Positions 51,133 to 60,438 are shown, counted from the first letter of the stretch. The stretch is 64,000 bases of DNA from Lutibaculum baratangense AMV1 (GCF_000496075.1 NZ_AWXZ01000017.1:62001-126000), one strand, 5' to 3'. Notes: generated by a model not told the origin, from the sequence alone. Numbers and translations: made by a program.

Positions 51133-51843
51133 TCACGCTCTCAGGGATATTCCCTGCGTCAGCCTGGTCGACATCAGCGTGTCGACCAGCCGGTTGCGGA
51201 AGAGATCCACGTGTCCGCCGGCGGCGCGCTCCGCCGCATCCGCGTCGCCCTGGCAGATCGCGTCGAACATCGCCCGGTGGTCGCGCATCGTCTTCTGAAG
51301 GTGGCTCTCGAGCCGCTCGTCGGCCTGAGAGGTCTCGCTGAAGCAGAGGCCCGCGAGCCGCAGCGTCTCCGCGAGCACATGCGCATAGCCGCTGCACAGC
51401 CGGGCGCTGTGGGCGGCGTGGCCGATCGCCAGGTGGAAGTCGTGGTTCGCCTCGTTCGTGCGGCCGCTGTCGAAGGCTGCAGCGCCCGCCTCGAACTCCA
51501 GAAGGTGCACCTCGATCGCCTGAATGTCGTCCTTCGTGCGCCGGATCGCGGCGAGCCGGGTGACCGCGCGCTGCAGGACGTCGAGGCCCTCGAAATAATC
51601 CCTGAGGTCGCCGAGATCGAGCATCGCCACGCGCGCGCCGCGGCCACGCTGCATCGACACGAGCCCCTCCGAGGAGAGCCGGATCAGCGCCTCGCGCACC
51701 GGCGTGCGCGAGACGCCGAACTGGCGTGACAGGCTGCCCTCGTCGAGTTCGCTGCCGGGCGCGAACTCGAGCCGCAATATGCCGCGGCGCAGCGCCTCGT
51801 AGATCCCTTCCGGAGCCGCCGCCTCCGCGCCGCCACCTGCCAT
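51133..51843 (-). CDS. FCD-type GntR transcriptional regulator
   Basis: The 236-residue regulator has an N-terminal GntR winged helix (IYEALRRGILRLEFAPGSELDEGSLSRQFGVSRTPVREALIRLSSEGL). An all-helical FCD effector domain follows, with metal-ligand candidates Asp and His in NHDFHLAIG and further His residues. ATG 51843 has GAGGAGG six bases upstream; earlier ATGs at 51876 and 51870 do not. It is divergent from hyuA, and the operator between them predicts autoregulation. Confidence 0.9.
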   Translation of the reverse strand: MAGGGAEAAAPEGIYEALRRGILRLEFAPGSELDEGSLSRQFGVSRTPVREALIRLSSEGLVSMQRGRGARVAMLDLGDLRDYFEGLDVLQRAVTRLAAIRRTKDDIQAIEVHLLEFEAGAAAFDSGRTNEANHDFHLAIGHAAHSARLCSGYAHVLAETLRLAGLCFSETSQADERLESHLQKTMRDHRAMFDAICQGDADAAERAAGGHVDLFRNRLVDTLMSTRLTQGISLRA

Positions 51844-51890
51844 CCCGGATCCTCCTCTGACGGCTCCCATCAGCACTCGCTCTTGATCTT

Positions 51891-51910
51891 ATGTATACAT
51901 GCTGCATACA
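51891..51910. promoter_or_regulatory. Candidate GntR operator between gntR and hyuA
   Basis: A perfect palindrome ATGTATACAT (51891-51900) is followed 11 bases on by TGCATACA (51903-51910). On the plus strand it overlaps a possible promoter (TTGATC at 51883, CATACA at 51905), so binding would repress hyuA. It is 48 bases from the gntR start. Confidence 0.65.
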
Positions 51911-51952
51911 CTCACTGCCGCACACATGGAAGCTTAACCCGGCTGGAGGCTC

Positions 51953-54016
51953 ATGGACACGACCGACTGGCTCATCGGCGTCGACGTCGGCGGCACGTTC
52001 ACCGATCTCTATGCCTTCGAGCGGACGAGCGGCGCACTAGCCCTGCACAAGCGGCCGAGCACGCCGGACAATCCGGCCGAGGCCATTCTCTCCGGCCTGC
52101 GGGAGCTCGCGGAGAAGGCAGGCTTCGAGGCCGGCACGGTCGGCGTCCTCGCCCACGGCACCACGGTCGCGACGAACGCGCTCATCCAGCGGACGGGGGC
52201 GAAGGTCGCCGTCCTGACGACGAAGAACTTTCGCGATCTCCTGGAAATCGGTCGTCAGGTGCGCCCGCGCCTCTACGACCTCAAGGCCGACCACCCCCAT
52301 CCTCTTGCGCAAAGACAAGACCGGCTGGAGATCGACGAACGCATCGGTGCCGCGGGCGAGGTCGTCACCCCGCTTGACGAAGGTTCCGTCGACGCGGCGT
52401 TGAAGGCGTTGCGCGACGGCGGCGCGAAGGCCTGCGCGGTCTGCTTCCTGTTCTCCTACCTCAATCCCGAGCACGAGCGGGCCGTCGGCCGCCGGCTCGC
52501 CGAGGAGATGCCGGAGCTCTCCGTCTCGCTGTCGTCGGACGTGCAGCCGGAGTTTCGCGAGTACGAGCGCTTCTCCACGACGCTCCTCAACGCGTATCTG
52601 CAGCCGCTCCTCAACCGCTACATGCGGCACCTGAAGTCCGAGCTCGAGACGCTCGCGCCGCGCGCCAGGATCGGCATCAACCAGTCGAGCGGCGGCCTGA
52701 TGTCGCCCGAGCGGGCGCGCGAGTTTCCCGTTCGCACCGCCCTCTCGGGCCCGGCCGCAGGGGCTATGGGCGCCGTCCACTCCGCGCGCAAGTCGGGCCG
52801 GCCGAACGTCATCACCCTCGACATGGGCGGCACGAGCGCCGACGTCACCCTGATCCGCGACCACGAGGTGTCGACGGCGTTCGACCGCGAGGTGGCGGGC
52901 TTTCCGGTCCGCCTGCCGATGGTCGACATCCACACGGTGGGCGCCGGCGGCGGCTCGATCGCCTGGTTCGACCGCGACGGGCTCATGAAGGTCGGCCCCA
53001 AGAGCGCCGGCGCCGTCCCAGGCCCGGCCTGTTACGGCCACGGCGGCGCCGAGCCGACCGTCACCGACGCGAATGTCGTGCTGGGGCGCCTGTCCGGGCG
53101 CGGCCTCCTCGGCGGCGCGATGGCGCTCGACACGCAGGCCTCGCACGCCGTCATGAAGCCGGTCGCGGAGCGGCTCGGCTTCACAGCGGAGAAAACGGCT
53201 CAGGGTCTCCTCGACATCGTGACGGCGAACATGGTGCGGGCGATCCGCGCCATCTCCGTCGAGCGCGGCCATGACCCACGCGACTTCGTGCTCATGCCGT
53301 TCGGCGGCGCGGGGCCACTTCACGCCTATGGCTGCGCGAAGGCGCTCGGCATCCGCGAGATCCTGGTGCCCCACTCGCCGGGCATCCTCTGCGCCGAAGG
53401 GCTTCTGGTCGCCGACCTGTCGGAGAACCTCGTCCGCAGCCAGCGCTTTCCGGCCATTCCCGAGAACCACGAGGCGGCGCAGCGCCTCGTCGACGAGATG
53501 GTCGGAGAGGCGGGAGACTGGTGGCGACGCGAGGAGATCGCCGAAGAGCGCCGATCGCTGAAGCTCGTCGTCGAGATGCGCTACCAGAGCCAGAATTACG
53601 AGCTGCAGGTGGCCGTGCCCGTCGAAGGCCTGTCGGCGCGACTGCCGGCGATGGAGCGGCTGACGGAGCTCTTCTTCGAGGCGCACGACCGTGCCTACGG
53701 TTTCCACAATCCCGACGATCCCGTCGACGTCGTCGCCGTCCGGCTGACCGCCATCGGGCGATTGCCGACACCGGGTGCGCCGACGCCCGGGCCTCGCGCG
53801 ACGACGACGCCGGAGCCCGTCGAGCGCCGGAACGTGTGGTTCGCGGACGAGGCGCCGCACTACACACCTGTCTACGAGCGCGATACGCTCTCCCCCGGCG
53901 CCGTGATCGAGGGACCGGCGGTGATCGACCAGTTCGACGCCACCACCCTCGTCTTTCCCGGCGACGTCGCGCGGGTCGACGACGCGCTCAACCTGATGAT
54001 CGAGGTCGAGACATGA
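51953..54016 (+). CDS. Hydantoinase/oxoprolinase subunit A
   Basis: The 687-residue ASKHA-fold ATPase subunit begins IGVDVGGTFTDLYAF. It contains AHGTTVATNALIQR, SSDVQPEFREYERFSTTLLNAYL, GGLMSPERAREFPVRTALSGPAAG and TLDMGGTSADVTLI, all diagnostic of HyuA/AcxA-type proteins. With subunit B it should hydrolyse or carboxylate a small cyclic amide or ketone using ATP; the exact substrate is not predictable. It is first in the operon and overlaps hyuB by ATGA. Confidence 0.92.
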   Translation: MDTTDWLIGVDVGGTFTDLYAFERTSGALALHKRPSTPDNPAEAILSGLRELAEKAGFEAGTVGVLAHGTTVATNALIQRTGAKVAVLTTKNFRDLLEIGRQVRPRLYDLKADHPHPLAQRQDRLEIDERIGAAGEVVTPLDEGSVDAALKALRDGGAKACAVCFLFSYLNPEHERAVGRRLAEEMPELSVSLSSDVQPEFREYERFSTTLLNAYLQPLLNRYMRHLKSELETLAPRARIGINQSSGGLMSPERAREFPVRTALSGPAAGAMGAVHSARKSGRPNVITLDMGGTSADVTLIRDHEVSTAFDREVAGFPVRLPMVDIHTVGAGGGSIAWFDRDGLMKVGPKSAGAVPGPACYGHGGAEPTVTDANVVLGRLSGRGLLGGAMALDTQASHAVMKPVAERLGFTAEKTAQGLLDIVTANMVRAIRAISVERGHDPRDFVLMPFGGAGPLHAYGCAKALGIREILVPHSPGILCAEGLLVADLSENLVRSQRFPAIPENHEAAQRLVDEMVGEAGDWWRREEIAEERRSLKLVVEMRYQSQNYELQVAVPVEGLSARLPAMERLTELFFEAHDRAYGFHNPDDPVDVVAVRLTAIGRLPTPGAPTPGPRATTTPEPVERRNVWFADEAPHYTPVYERDTLSPGAVIEGPAVIDQFDATTLVFPGDVARVDDALNLMIEVET

Positions 54017-55728
54017 CGACATCCACGACGATCGACCCGATCACGCTCGAGGTGATGGCGAGCGCCATGCGCTCCGTCGTCGACGAGACCTTCATCGCGC
54101 TGATGAAGAGCGCCTATTCGACGAACATCAAGGAGCGGCACGACCACTCGACGGCGATCTGCGACCGCGACGGGCGCCTGATCGTGCAGGCGGAGATGTC
54201 GCTGCCGATCCACATCGCCTCGATGACCGGCCTCATGACGTCAGTCCTGTCCAAGGTGAAGCTCGAGGAGATCGAGGAAGGCGACATCTTCGTCGCGAAC
54301 GATCCCCACGTCGCCGGCGGCACGCACCTGCCCGACATCAATTTCGCAGCGCCCGTCTTCGTCGACGGCGAGATCCTCTGCTTCGTCTGCAACATCGCCC
54401 ACCACGCCGATATCGGCGGCATGGTGCCGGGCTCGATGGCGGGCGGCATGTCGGAGATCTACCAGGAGGGCCTGCGCATCCCCGTCGTGCGGCTGTTCCG
54501 GCGGGGCGAACTGCAGCGCGACCTCTTCGACATCCTGCTGCTGAACGCGCGGATCCCGGAGGAGCGGCGGGGTGACTACTACGCGCAGATCGCCTCGGCG
54601 CAGCTCGGCGTGCGGCGCGTGAAGGAGATCGCCGGGCGCTACTCCGCCGCGACGATCCGCAGGGCCTTCGACGATCTCGTCACCCGCACGAGGGCGCGCA
54701 TGCGCCTTGCGATCTCGGAGATCCCCGACGGTACCTACACGTTCGAGGACGTGATGGACGACGACGGCCTGGGGACGGAGAACATTCCGATCCGCCTGAA
54801 GGTCGAGGTGACCGGCGACCGCGCCGTCTTCGACTGGCGTGGCTCGGCGCCGCAGGTGCGCGGCAACATCAACGTGCCGGTCAACGCGACACAGGCCGCG
54901 GTCGCCTACTCGCTGAAGGCGCTTCTCGATCCCGACATCCCGAACAACCAGGGCGTGATCGACTGCTGCGAGCTCCTGACCGAGCCCGGCACGATCGTCG
55001 ACTGCCGGGCGCCCGCCCCGGTCGCGGCGCGCGCCAACACCTCGCAGCGGCTGATCGACATCATCATCGGCGCGCTCGCGCCCGCCCTGCCGCACGCGGC
55101 GGTCGGCGCCTCGAACGGCGCGAACACGACCGCCGTCTTTTCGGGCACCGATCCGCGCAACGGCAAGCCCTATCTCTACCTCGAGACGCTCGGCGGCGGC
55201 TTCGGCGGCCGAAACGATCGCGACGGCAAGGACGGGGTGCAGGTGCACATCACGAACACCTCGAACCTGCCGATCGAGGCGATCGAGACGGAATACCCGC
55301 TGCGGGTCGTCGGCTACGAGATCATCGAGGATTCGGGCGGCGCAGGCACCTTCCGCGGCGGCGCGGGCCTGCGGCGCATCGTGCAGCCGGTCGGCCATCG
55401 CTGCACCTTCAACGGCGCCGGCGAGCGCTTCACGAACGCACCCTGGGGCGTGTTCGGCGGCGGCCGGGGCCGGCCGGGCCGCTTCGTCCTCAGGAGCGAC
55501 GGCGAGGAGACGCGCCTGCCGGTGAAGCCTTCCGGCATCGAGATCGGGCCGGACGATCAGGTCGTCGTGGAGACGCCCGGCTCCGGAGGCTATGGTGATC
55601 CCCACGGGCGCGAAGCGGAGGCGGTCGCCGACGATCTCGCGTCGGGCAAGTACAGCGCGGACTTCGCGAGGAAGCACTACCCGCAGGCATCGACCGGCGC
55701 GACAGACCCCGCCGCGGCGGCGGAATAA
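54013..55728 (+). CDS. Hydantoinase/oxoprolinase subunit B
   Basis: The 571-residue HyuB-family protein begins IDPITLEVMASAMRSVVDETFIALMKSAYS. It has KERHDHSTAICDRDGRLIVQAEMSLPIH and FVANDPHVAGGTHLPDINFAAPVF, the expected metal-site region. The C-terminus has GGGFGGRNDRDGKDGVQVH and ETPGSGGYGDP. It forms a complex with subunit A. Confidence 0.92.
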   Translation: MTTSTTIDPITLEVMASAMRSVVDETFIALMKSAYSTNIKERHDHSTAICDRDGRLIVQAEMSLPIHIASMTGLMTSVLSKVKLEEIEEGDIFVANDPHVAGGTHLPDINFAAPVFVDGEILCFVCNIAHHADIGGMVPGSMAGGMSEIYQEGLRIPVVRLFRRGELQRDLFDILLLNARIPEERRGDYYAQIASAQLGVRRVKEIAGRYSAATIRRAFDDLVTRTRARMRLAISEIPDGTYTFEDVMDDDGLGTENIPIRLKVEVTGDRAVFDWRGSAPQVRGNINVPVNATQAAVAYSLKALLDPDIPNNQGVIDCCELLTEPGTIVDCRAPAPVAARANTSQRLIDIIIGALAPALPHAAVGASNGANTTAVFSGTDPRNGKPYLYLETLGGGFGGRNDRDGKDGVQVHITNTSNLPIEAIETEYPLRVVGYEIIEDSGGAGTFRGGAGLRRIVQPVGHRCTFNGAGERFTNAPWGVFGGGRGRPGRFVLRSDGEETRLPVKPSGIEIGPDDQVVVETPGSGGYGDPHGREAEAVADDLASGKYSADFARKHYPQASTGATDPAAAAE

Positions 55729-55763
55729 GCAAGAACGTACCTACCAGAGCAAGGGAACCACCG

Positions 55764-56759
55764 ATGAAGTCAAAGATCCTATCGACGCTCACGGCGCTCG
55801 GCGTCGTGCTGGCCGCAGGTGGCGCCAGCGCCCAGTCGGTGAACTGGGACCTCGTGAACGAGTACGAGCCGAACTCGGTGCACGCCCAGACGGCCGACAA
55901 GTTCATCGAGGAGCTGTCCGCCCGCTCGAACGGCGAGATCAACGTCACGGCGCATCACGGCGCCTCGCTCGGCTACAAGTCGCTCGACCAGTTCGACGCC
56001 GTCGGCGACGGCGCGGTTCAGGTCGCGAGCTCCTATGTCGGCGCCTGGGCCGGCATCAGCCCGATCTTCCTTCTGCCCTCGCTGCCCTTCCTGGCCCCGA
56101 CCGTCGAGGACACCCGGGCGCTCTACGAGGCGGCGACGCCCTATTACGAGGCCGTGCTCGAGGACAACAACCAGGTCTTCCTCTTCGCGACGCCGTGGCC
56201 GCCCTCCGGCATCTGGGCGAACAAGCCCGTCGACAGCAAGGACGCGCTCTCGGGCCTCAGGATCCGCACCTACGACGCCAACGGCACGGTGACGATGCGC
56301 GAGGCGGGCGCCAACCCGATCCAGCTCTCCTGGGCCGATGTCGTGCCCCAGCTCGCGACGAACGGCATCGACGCCGTCCTCACCTCCGCCGACGGCGGCG
56401 CCGCCGCGCAGCTCTGGGAGCACCAGTCGCACTTCACCGAGGTGAACTACGCGATGCCGCTCCAGATCGTCCACATCAACAGGGACGTCTACGAGGGGCT
56501 GACCGACGAGCAGAAGGAGGCCGTGGAGGCCGCGGCCGATGCGGCCGAGGAGTTCGGTTGGGGCCTGCTGGCGGAGCGCGTGCAGGAGAACTACGCTGAG
56601 ATGGAAGGCCACGGCATGACGGTCGTGACCGACGTGTCGAGCGACTTCATCGACTTCCTCTCGCAGTCCGGCACGAAGGCGATCGACGACTGGAAGTCGA
56701 AGTTCGGCGACGAGGCCGAAACGCTCCTCTCCGACTATGAGAGCCGCCGCAACCAGTGA
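55764..56759 (+). CDS. TRAP transporter substrate-binding protein (DctP family)
   Basis: The 331-residue periplasmic protein has a signal peptide (LTALGVVLAAGGASAQ). Typical DctP features are VHAQTADKFIEELSARSNGEI and SGLRIRTYDANG, whose Arg usually binds the ligand carboxylate. The ligand is therefore probably an organic acid. It follows hyuB by 35 bases and precedes a strong hairpin. Confidence 0.93.
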   Translation: MKSKILSTLTALGVVLAAGGASAQSVNWDLVNEYEPNSVHAQTADKFIEELSARSNGEINVTAHHGASLGYKSLDQFDAVGDGAVQVASSYVGAWAGISPIFLLPSLPFLAPTVEDTRALYEAATPYYEAVLEDNNQVFLFATPWPPSGIWANKPVDSKDALSGLRIRTYDANGTVTMREAGANPIQLSWADVVPQLATNGIDAVLTSADGGAAAQLWEHQSHFTEVNYAMPLQIVHINRDVYEGLTDEQKEAVEAAADAAEEFGWGLLAERVQENYAEMEGHGMTVVTDVSSDFIDFLSQSGTKAIDDWKSKFGDEAETLLSDYESRRNQ

Positions 56760-56770
56760 TCCGTGGATGA

Positions 56771-56798
56771 CGGCGGCCGGCCCGACGGCCGGTCGCCG
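56771..56798 (+). other. dctP-dctQ intercistronic stem-loop
   Basis: A 12-bp stem (56771-56782 with 56787-56798) has one G-U pair and a 4-nt loop, 11 bases after the dctP stop. No T-run follows. Such hairpins often protect binding-protein mRNA so that it exceeds the membrane subunits. Confidence 0.6.
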
Positions 56799-56818
56799 CC
56801 AGCCCTTCCGGAGGTGCG

Positions 56819-57343
56819 ATGCGCGCGTTTCAAACGGCGGTCTACGCCATTTCGCGGATCTCGGCGGTGTGCGCCTGCCTCATCCTCATCGGGATGGTCG
56901 GCCACATTCTCTCCGAGATCGTGTTGAGGACGCTGTTCTCGACATCGACCTACGTGCTTGACGAGTTCGTCGGGTACGGCGTCGCCGCGACGACCTTCCT
57001 CGCGCTCGGATATTCGCTCGAAAACGGAAGCCTCATCCGGGTGAACCTGGTTCTCGGACGGCTTTCGGGCCGTCCCCGGCGAATTCTCGAAGCGCTGAGT
57101 GCGGTCGGCGCACTGTTCATCATCAGCATGCTGATCTGGTTCTTCTGGCTCAGCGTCTCGCGCAACTGGACGCGCGGCCGGGTGTCGAGCTCGATCGCCG
57201 AGGTGCCGATGTGGATTCCCGAGGGGCTCGTGCTCGTGGGGCTCGCCGTGTTCTGGCTGCAGCTCCTCGCCTATCTCCTGCGCCAGGTCGCCGACACGCC
57301 CCCGCCCGTCGCCCCCCACTCAGACGAAGTCCCCCCGGAATAG
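56819..57343 (+). CDS. TRAP transporter small membrane subunit (DctQ family)
   Basis: The 174-residue protein has four hydrophobic segments: ISAVCACLILIGMVGHIL, the segment around DEFVGYGVAATTFLALGYSL, IISMLIWFFWLSVS and LVLVGLAVFWLQLLAYLL. DEFVGYGVAATTFLALGYSLENGSLIRVNL is the diagnostic DctQ stretch. It pairs with the large subunit encoded 10 bases downstream. Confidence 0.92.
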   Translation: MRAFQTAVYAISRISAVCACLILIGMVGHILSEIVLRTLFSTSTYVLDEFVGYGVAATTFLALGYSLENGSLIRVNLVLGRLSGRPRRILEALSAVGALFIISMLIWFFWLSVSRNWTRGRVSSSIAEVPMWIPEGLVLVGLAVFWLQLLAYLLRQVADTPPPVAPHSDEVPPE

Positions 57344-57353
57344 CGGAGAGAAC

Positions 57354-58667
57354 ATGGAAGCCGTCGTCTCCGCCCTCGTCGTCCTTCTCCTCATCCTGTT
57401 CTATCTCGGCCTCGGCGTGTGGGTGTTCGCCGGGCTCTTCCTCGTCTCGGTGACGGGCCTTGCGCTGCTCCTCGACATGCCGCTCCAGCGCATCGGCACG
57501 ATCGCGGCCTCGATCTCCTACCGCTACGCCTCGACATGGGAGCTCGCGGCCATCCCGATGTTCATCTGGATGGGCGAGATCATCTTCCGCACCGACATAT
57601 CGGACCGGCTGTTCCGCGGGCTCGCCCCGTTCGTCGACCGGATCCCGGGGAGGCTCCTGCACACGAACGTCCTCGGCTGCACGCTCTTCGCGGCGGTTTC
57701 CGGCTCGAGCGCGGCGACCGCCGCGACGATCGGCAAGATCACGACGAGCGAGCTCGACCGCCGTGGCTACGACAGGAAGCTCGCGCTCGGTTCGCTCGCC
57801 GGCGCCGGCAGCCTCGGGCTCCTCATCCCGCCGTCGATCGTCATGATCGTCTACGGGATCCTGGCCGAGGTCTCGATCAGCCGGCTCTTCGCCGCGGGCA
57901 TCCTGCCGGGCCTCCTGATCGCCGGGCTCTATTCCGGCTACATCATGATCCGCGCCATCCTGCGCCCCGAACTCGCCCCCTTGAGCGGCGACGAGAGCTC
58001 GGGCTGGGGAGACCGCTTCCGCGCGCTCGGCAACCTCCTGCCGATCATCATCCTGATGGTGCTCGTGCTCGGGTCGATCTATTCGGGCATCGCGACGCCC
58101 TCGGAAGCAGCCGCCGTGGGCGTCTTCGCGGCGCTCGTCATCGCGCTCGCGATGGGCCAGCTGACGCCGAAGCTCTTCATGGAGACGCTCGCCGGCGCGG
58201 TGCGGACGAGCTGCATGGTCTGCATCATCCTCATCTCCGCCGCCTTCCTCGCGACGGCGATGGGCTACCTCCACGTGCCGCGCAACGTCGCGAGCGCGAT
58301 CGCGGCGATGGATCTCTCGCCGATCGGCCTGATCCTCGTCCTGTCACTGTTCTACATCCTGCTGGGGCTCTTCCTCGACGGCATCTCGATCGTCGTGATG
58401 AGCCTGCCGATCACGCTGCCGCTCGCCATGCAGGCCGGCTTCGATCCGATCTGGTTCGGCATCTACCTCGTCATCATGACGGAGATGGGCCAGATCACCC
58501 CGCCCGTGGGCTTCAACCTGTTCGTGCTGCAGGGCCTCACGGGCGACCCGATCGGCCGGGTCGCGGTCGCCTCGCTGCCCTTCTTCTTCCTGATGTGCAT
58601 CGGCGTCCTCATCCTCACGGTCTTTCCCCAGATAGCCCTGGTCCTGCCGACGCTCCTCTACGGCTGA
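57354..58667 (+). CDS. TRAP transporter large membrane subunit (DctM family)
   Basis: The 437-residue permease has about 12 hydrophobic segments. VSGSSAATAATIGKIT and GSLAGAGSLGLLIPPSIVMIVYG are the conserved ion/substrate site stretches of DctM. The C-terminus has TEMGQITPPVGFNLFVLQG. It forms a sodium-coupled importer with DctP and DctQ. Confidence 0.94.
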   Translation: MEAVVSALVVLLLILFYLGLGVWVFAGLFLVSVTGLALLLDMPLQRIGTIAASISYRYASTWELAAIPMFIWMGEIIFRTDISDRLFRGLAPFVDRIPGRLLHTNVLGCTLFAAVSGSSAATAATIGKITTSELDRRGYDRKLALGSLAGAGSLGLLIPPSIVMIVYGILAEVSISRLFAAGILPGLLIAGLYSGYIMIRAILRPELAPLSGDESSGWGDRFRALGNLLPIIILMVLVLGSIYSGIATPSEAAAVGVFAALVIALAMGQLTPKLFMETLAGAVRTSCMVCIILISAAFLATAMGYLHVPRNVASAIAAMDLSPIGLILVLSLFYILLGLFLDGISIVVMSLPITLPLAMQAGFDPIWFGIYLVIMTEMGQITPPVGFNLFVLQGLTGDPIGRVAVASLPFFFLMCIGVLILTVFPQIALVLPTLLYG

Positions 58668-58695
58668 CCCGAACTCCCCCAGGAGAACTCAAGAC

Positions 58696-59214
58696 GTGCC
58701 TCGACATACCTACGACCCCGGCGGCATCGCGGCCGTCATGGCCGAGGCGTCGGCCGAGCCCGGCCAGCCCGACACGCTCTTCCGGGCCGTCGACGACCTC
58801 ACGCGCGAGACGGTGGGCCACATCCTCTTCACCGTGCTCGCGAACCTCCCCAAGAGCGGGGAGGTGGAGCGCATGCACTCGAGCCGCCCCCGCGAGTACC
58901 CGCTCCTCGGGCGCAAGCGGATGGGGCCAACCCCCTGGGGCGACCGGGTGCTGAAGGACGGCAGGACCTGGTTCGGCCGAAACGCCGACGACATTCGCTG
59001 GGCCTTCCCGGACCACGAGCTCATCCTCTCGCTCGGCTGCGAAAGCTGTCTCAACGCGCCGGTGCGCTACGACGGCCGCGTGCTCGGCGTCATCAGCGTG
59101 CTGGGCCCCGAAGGGGCTTACGAGGAGGAGGATCTCGGTCTCCTCGCCCTCCTCACCCCCTACCTCGTTCCGCCTCTTCTCTCCGCCCAGACCACCCCCC
59201 GGAGCATCTCATGA
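58696..59214 (+). CDS. GAF-domain protein
   Basis: The 172-residue soluble protein is essentially one GAF domain, with GRTWFGRNADDIRWAFPDHELILSLGCESCLNAPVRYDGRVLGVISVLGP. A Cys pair (GCESC) lies in the ligand pocket region. It has no output domain, so it is probably a ligand-binding or small catalytic protein for the cluster's substrate. The start is GTG 58696. Its stop overlaps the amidohydrolase ATG. Confidence 0.82.
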   Translation: MPRHTYDPGGIAAVMAEASAEPGQPDTLFRAVDDLTRETVGHILFTVLANLPKSGEVERMHSSRPREYPLLGRKRMGPTPWGDRVLKDGRTWFGRNADDIRWAFPDHELILSLGCESCLNAPVRYDGRVLGVISVLGPEGAYEEEDLGLLALLTPYLVPPLLSAQTTPRSIS

Positions 59215-60434
59215 CGGCCATCCTGTTCGAGAACGCGAACCTCCTCGACGTCGAGGCGGGCGAGATCCTGCCCGACCGGCAGGTTCTGGTGCGCGAGGGA
59301 CGCATTGCGGAGATCTCCGAGGGCCGGATCGCGGGCGGCGAGAGGACGATCGACCTCAGGGGCAAGACGCTGATGCCGGGCCTGATCGACGCCCATGTCC
59401 ACGTCACCGCCATCAGCGCGAACTTCGCCGAGCTCGCCCGCACCTCGCCCTTCTACGTCTCGGCCAAGGCGGGCGAGATCATGAACGGGATGCTCAGGCG
59501 CGGCTTCACGAGCGTGCGCGACGTCGGCGGCGCCGACCACGGCCTCGCCCGCGCGGTGGAGGAAGGGCTCCTGAAGGCGCCGCGGCTCTTCTACTGCGGC
59601 AAGGCGCTGTCGCCCACGGGCGGCCACGGCGACGTGCGGGGACCGGGCGTCGAGGGCTACGAGACGCCCTACGCGCAGCCGGGCCTCGGCTGGATCGTCG
59701 ACGGGGTGCCGGAGGTGCGGCGTGCGGCGCGCGGCGAGATCCGCCGCGGCGCCCACCACATCAAGATCATGGGCGGCGGCGGCATCTCCTCGCCGACCGA
59801 CCGCATCTCGTCCGACCAGTTCTCGGAGGAGGAGATCGCCGCGGTCGTGGAGGAGGCGAACATGGCGAATCTCTACGTCGCCGTGCACGCCTATGCCGCC
59901 CGCTCGATCGAGCGCTGCGTCCGGCTCGGCGTCCGCTCGATCGAGCACGGCAACCTCGCCACCGACGAGACGATACGGCTGATGAAGAAGCACGACGCCT
60001 ATCTCGTGCCGACGCTCGCGATCTTCCGCGCGCTGGTCGAGGAGGGGGTGAAGGCCGGCCTGCCGGAAGAGCTCGTCGGCAAGACCTACGAGGTGCTGGA
60101 CGCCGGCATCAACGCGGTGGAGATGGCCTACAAGGCGGGGGTGCCGATGGCCTACGGCACCGATTTGCTCGGCGTCATGCACCGGCGGCAGCTGACCGAA
60201 TTCTCGCTGCGCAAGGACGTGATTCCGCCGGTCGACCTCGTCCGCGCCGCGACGATCAACGGCGCGAGGCTCCTGCGCCGGGAGACCGAGCTCGGCCTCG
60301 TGTCGGCCGGCTACCTCGCGGACCTGATCGTCGTCGACGGCAACCCGCTCGACGACATCGGCGTCATGGAGGACCCGGAGCGCTCGCCGAAGCTCGTCAT
60401 GAAGGCCGGCGAGGTTCTGGTCGACAACCTCTGA
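59211..60434 (+). CDS. Metal-dependent amidohydrolase (imidazolonepropionase/prolidase-like)
   Basis: The 407-residue amidohydrolase-superfamily enzyme has HVHVTA for the HxH metals and HHIKIMGGGGISSPTDR with the Lys expected to be carbamylated. Further motifs are AVHAYAARSIERCVRLGVRSIEHG and AYGTDLLGV with the catalytic Asp. It matches the Xaa-Pro dipeptidase/imidazolonepropionase-like group. It should cleave the amide released or imported by the hyu-TRAP system. ATGA overlap with the GAF gene. Confidence 0.9.
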   Translation: MTAILFENANLLDVEAGEILPDRQVLVREGRIAEISEGRIAGGERTIDLRGKTLMPGLIDAHVHVTAISANFAELARTSPFYVSAKAGEIMNGMLRRGFTSVRDVGGADHGLARAVEEGLLKAPRLFYCGKALSPTGGHGDVRGPGVEGYETPYAQPGLGWIVDGVPEVRRAARGEIRRGAHHIKIMGGGGISSPTDRISSDQFSEEEIAAVVEEANMANLYVAVHAYAARSIERCVRLGVRSIEHGNLATDETIRLMKKHDAYLVPTLAIFRALVEEGVKAGLPEELVGKTYEVLDAGINAVEMAYKAGVPMAYGTDLLGVMHRRQLTEFSLRKDVIPPVDLVRAATINGARLLRRETELGLVSAGYLADLIVVDGNPLDDIGVMEDPERSPKLVMKAGEVLVDNL

Positions 60435-60438
60435 GGGG

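Noticed and set aside
53521-54012. Extension of the hyuB frame upstream to 53521
   Set aside because: It lies entirely inside hyuA in another phase; the ATG at 54013 with ATGA overlap gives the family N-terminus.
51953-55728. Specific naming of the hyuA/hyuB products as 5-oxoprolinase, N-methylhydantoinase or acetone carboxylase
   Set aside because: The motifs are shared by all these enzymes; nothing in the window decides between them, and no third acetone-carboxylase subunit is present.
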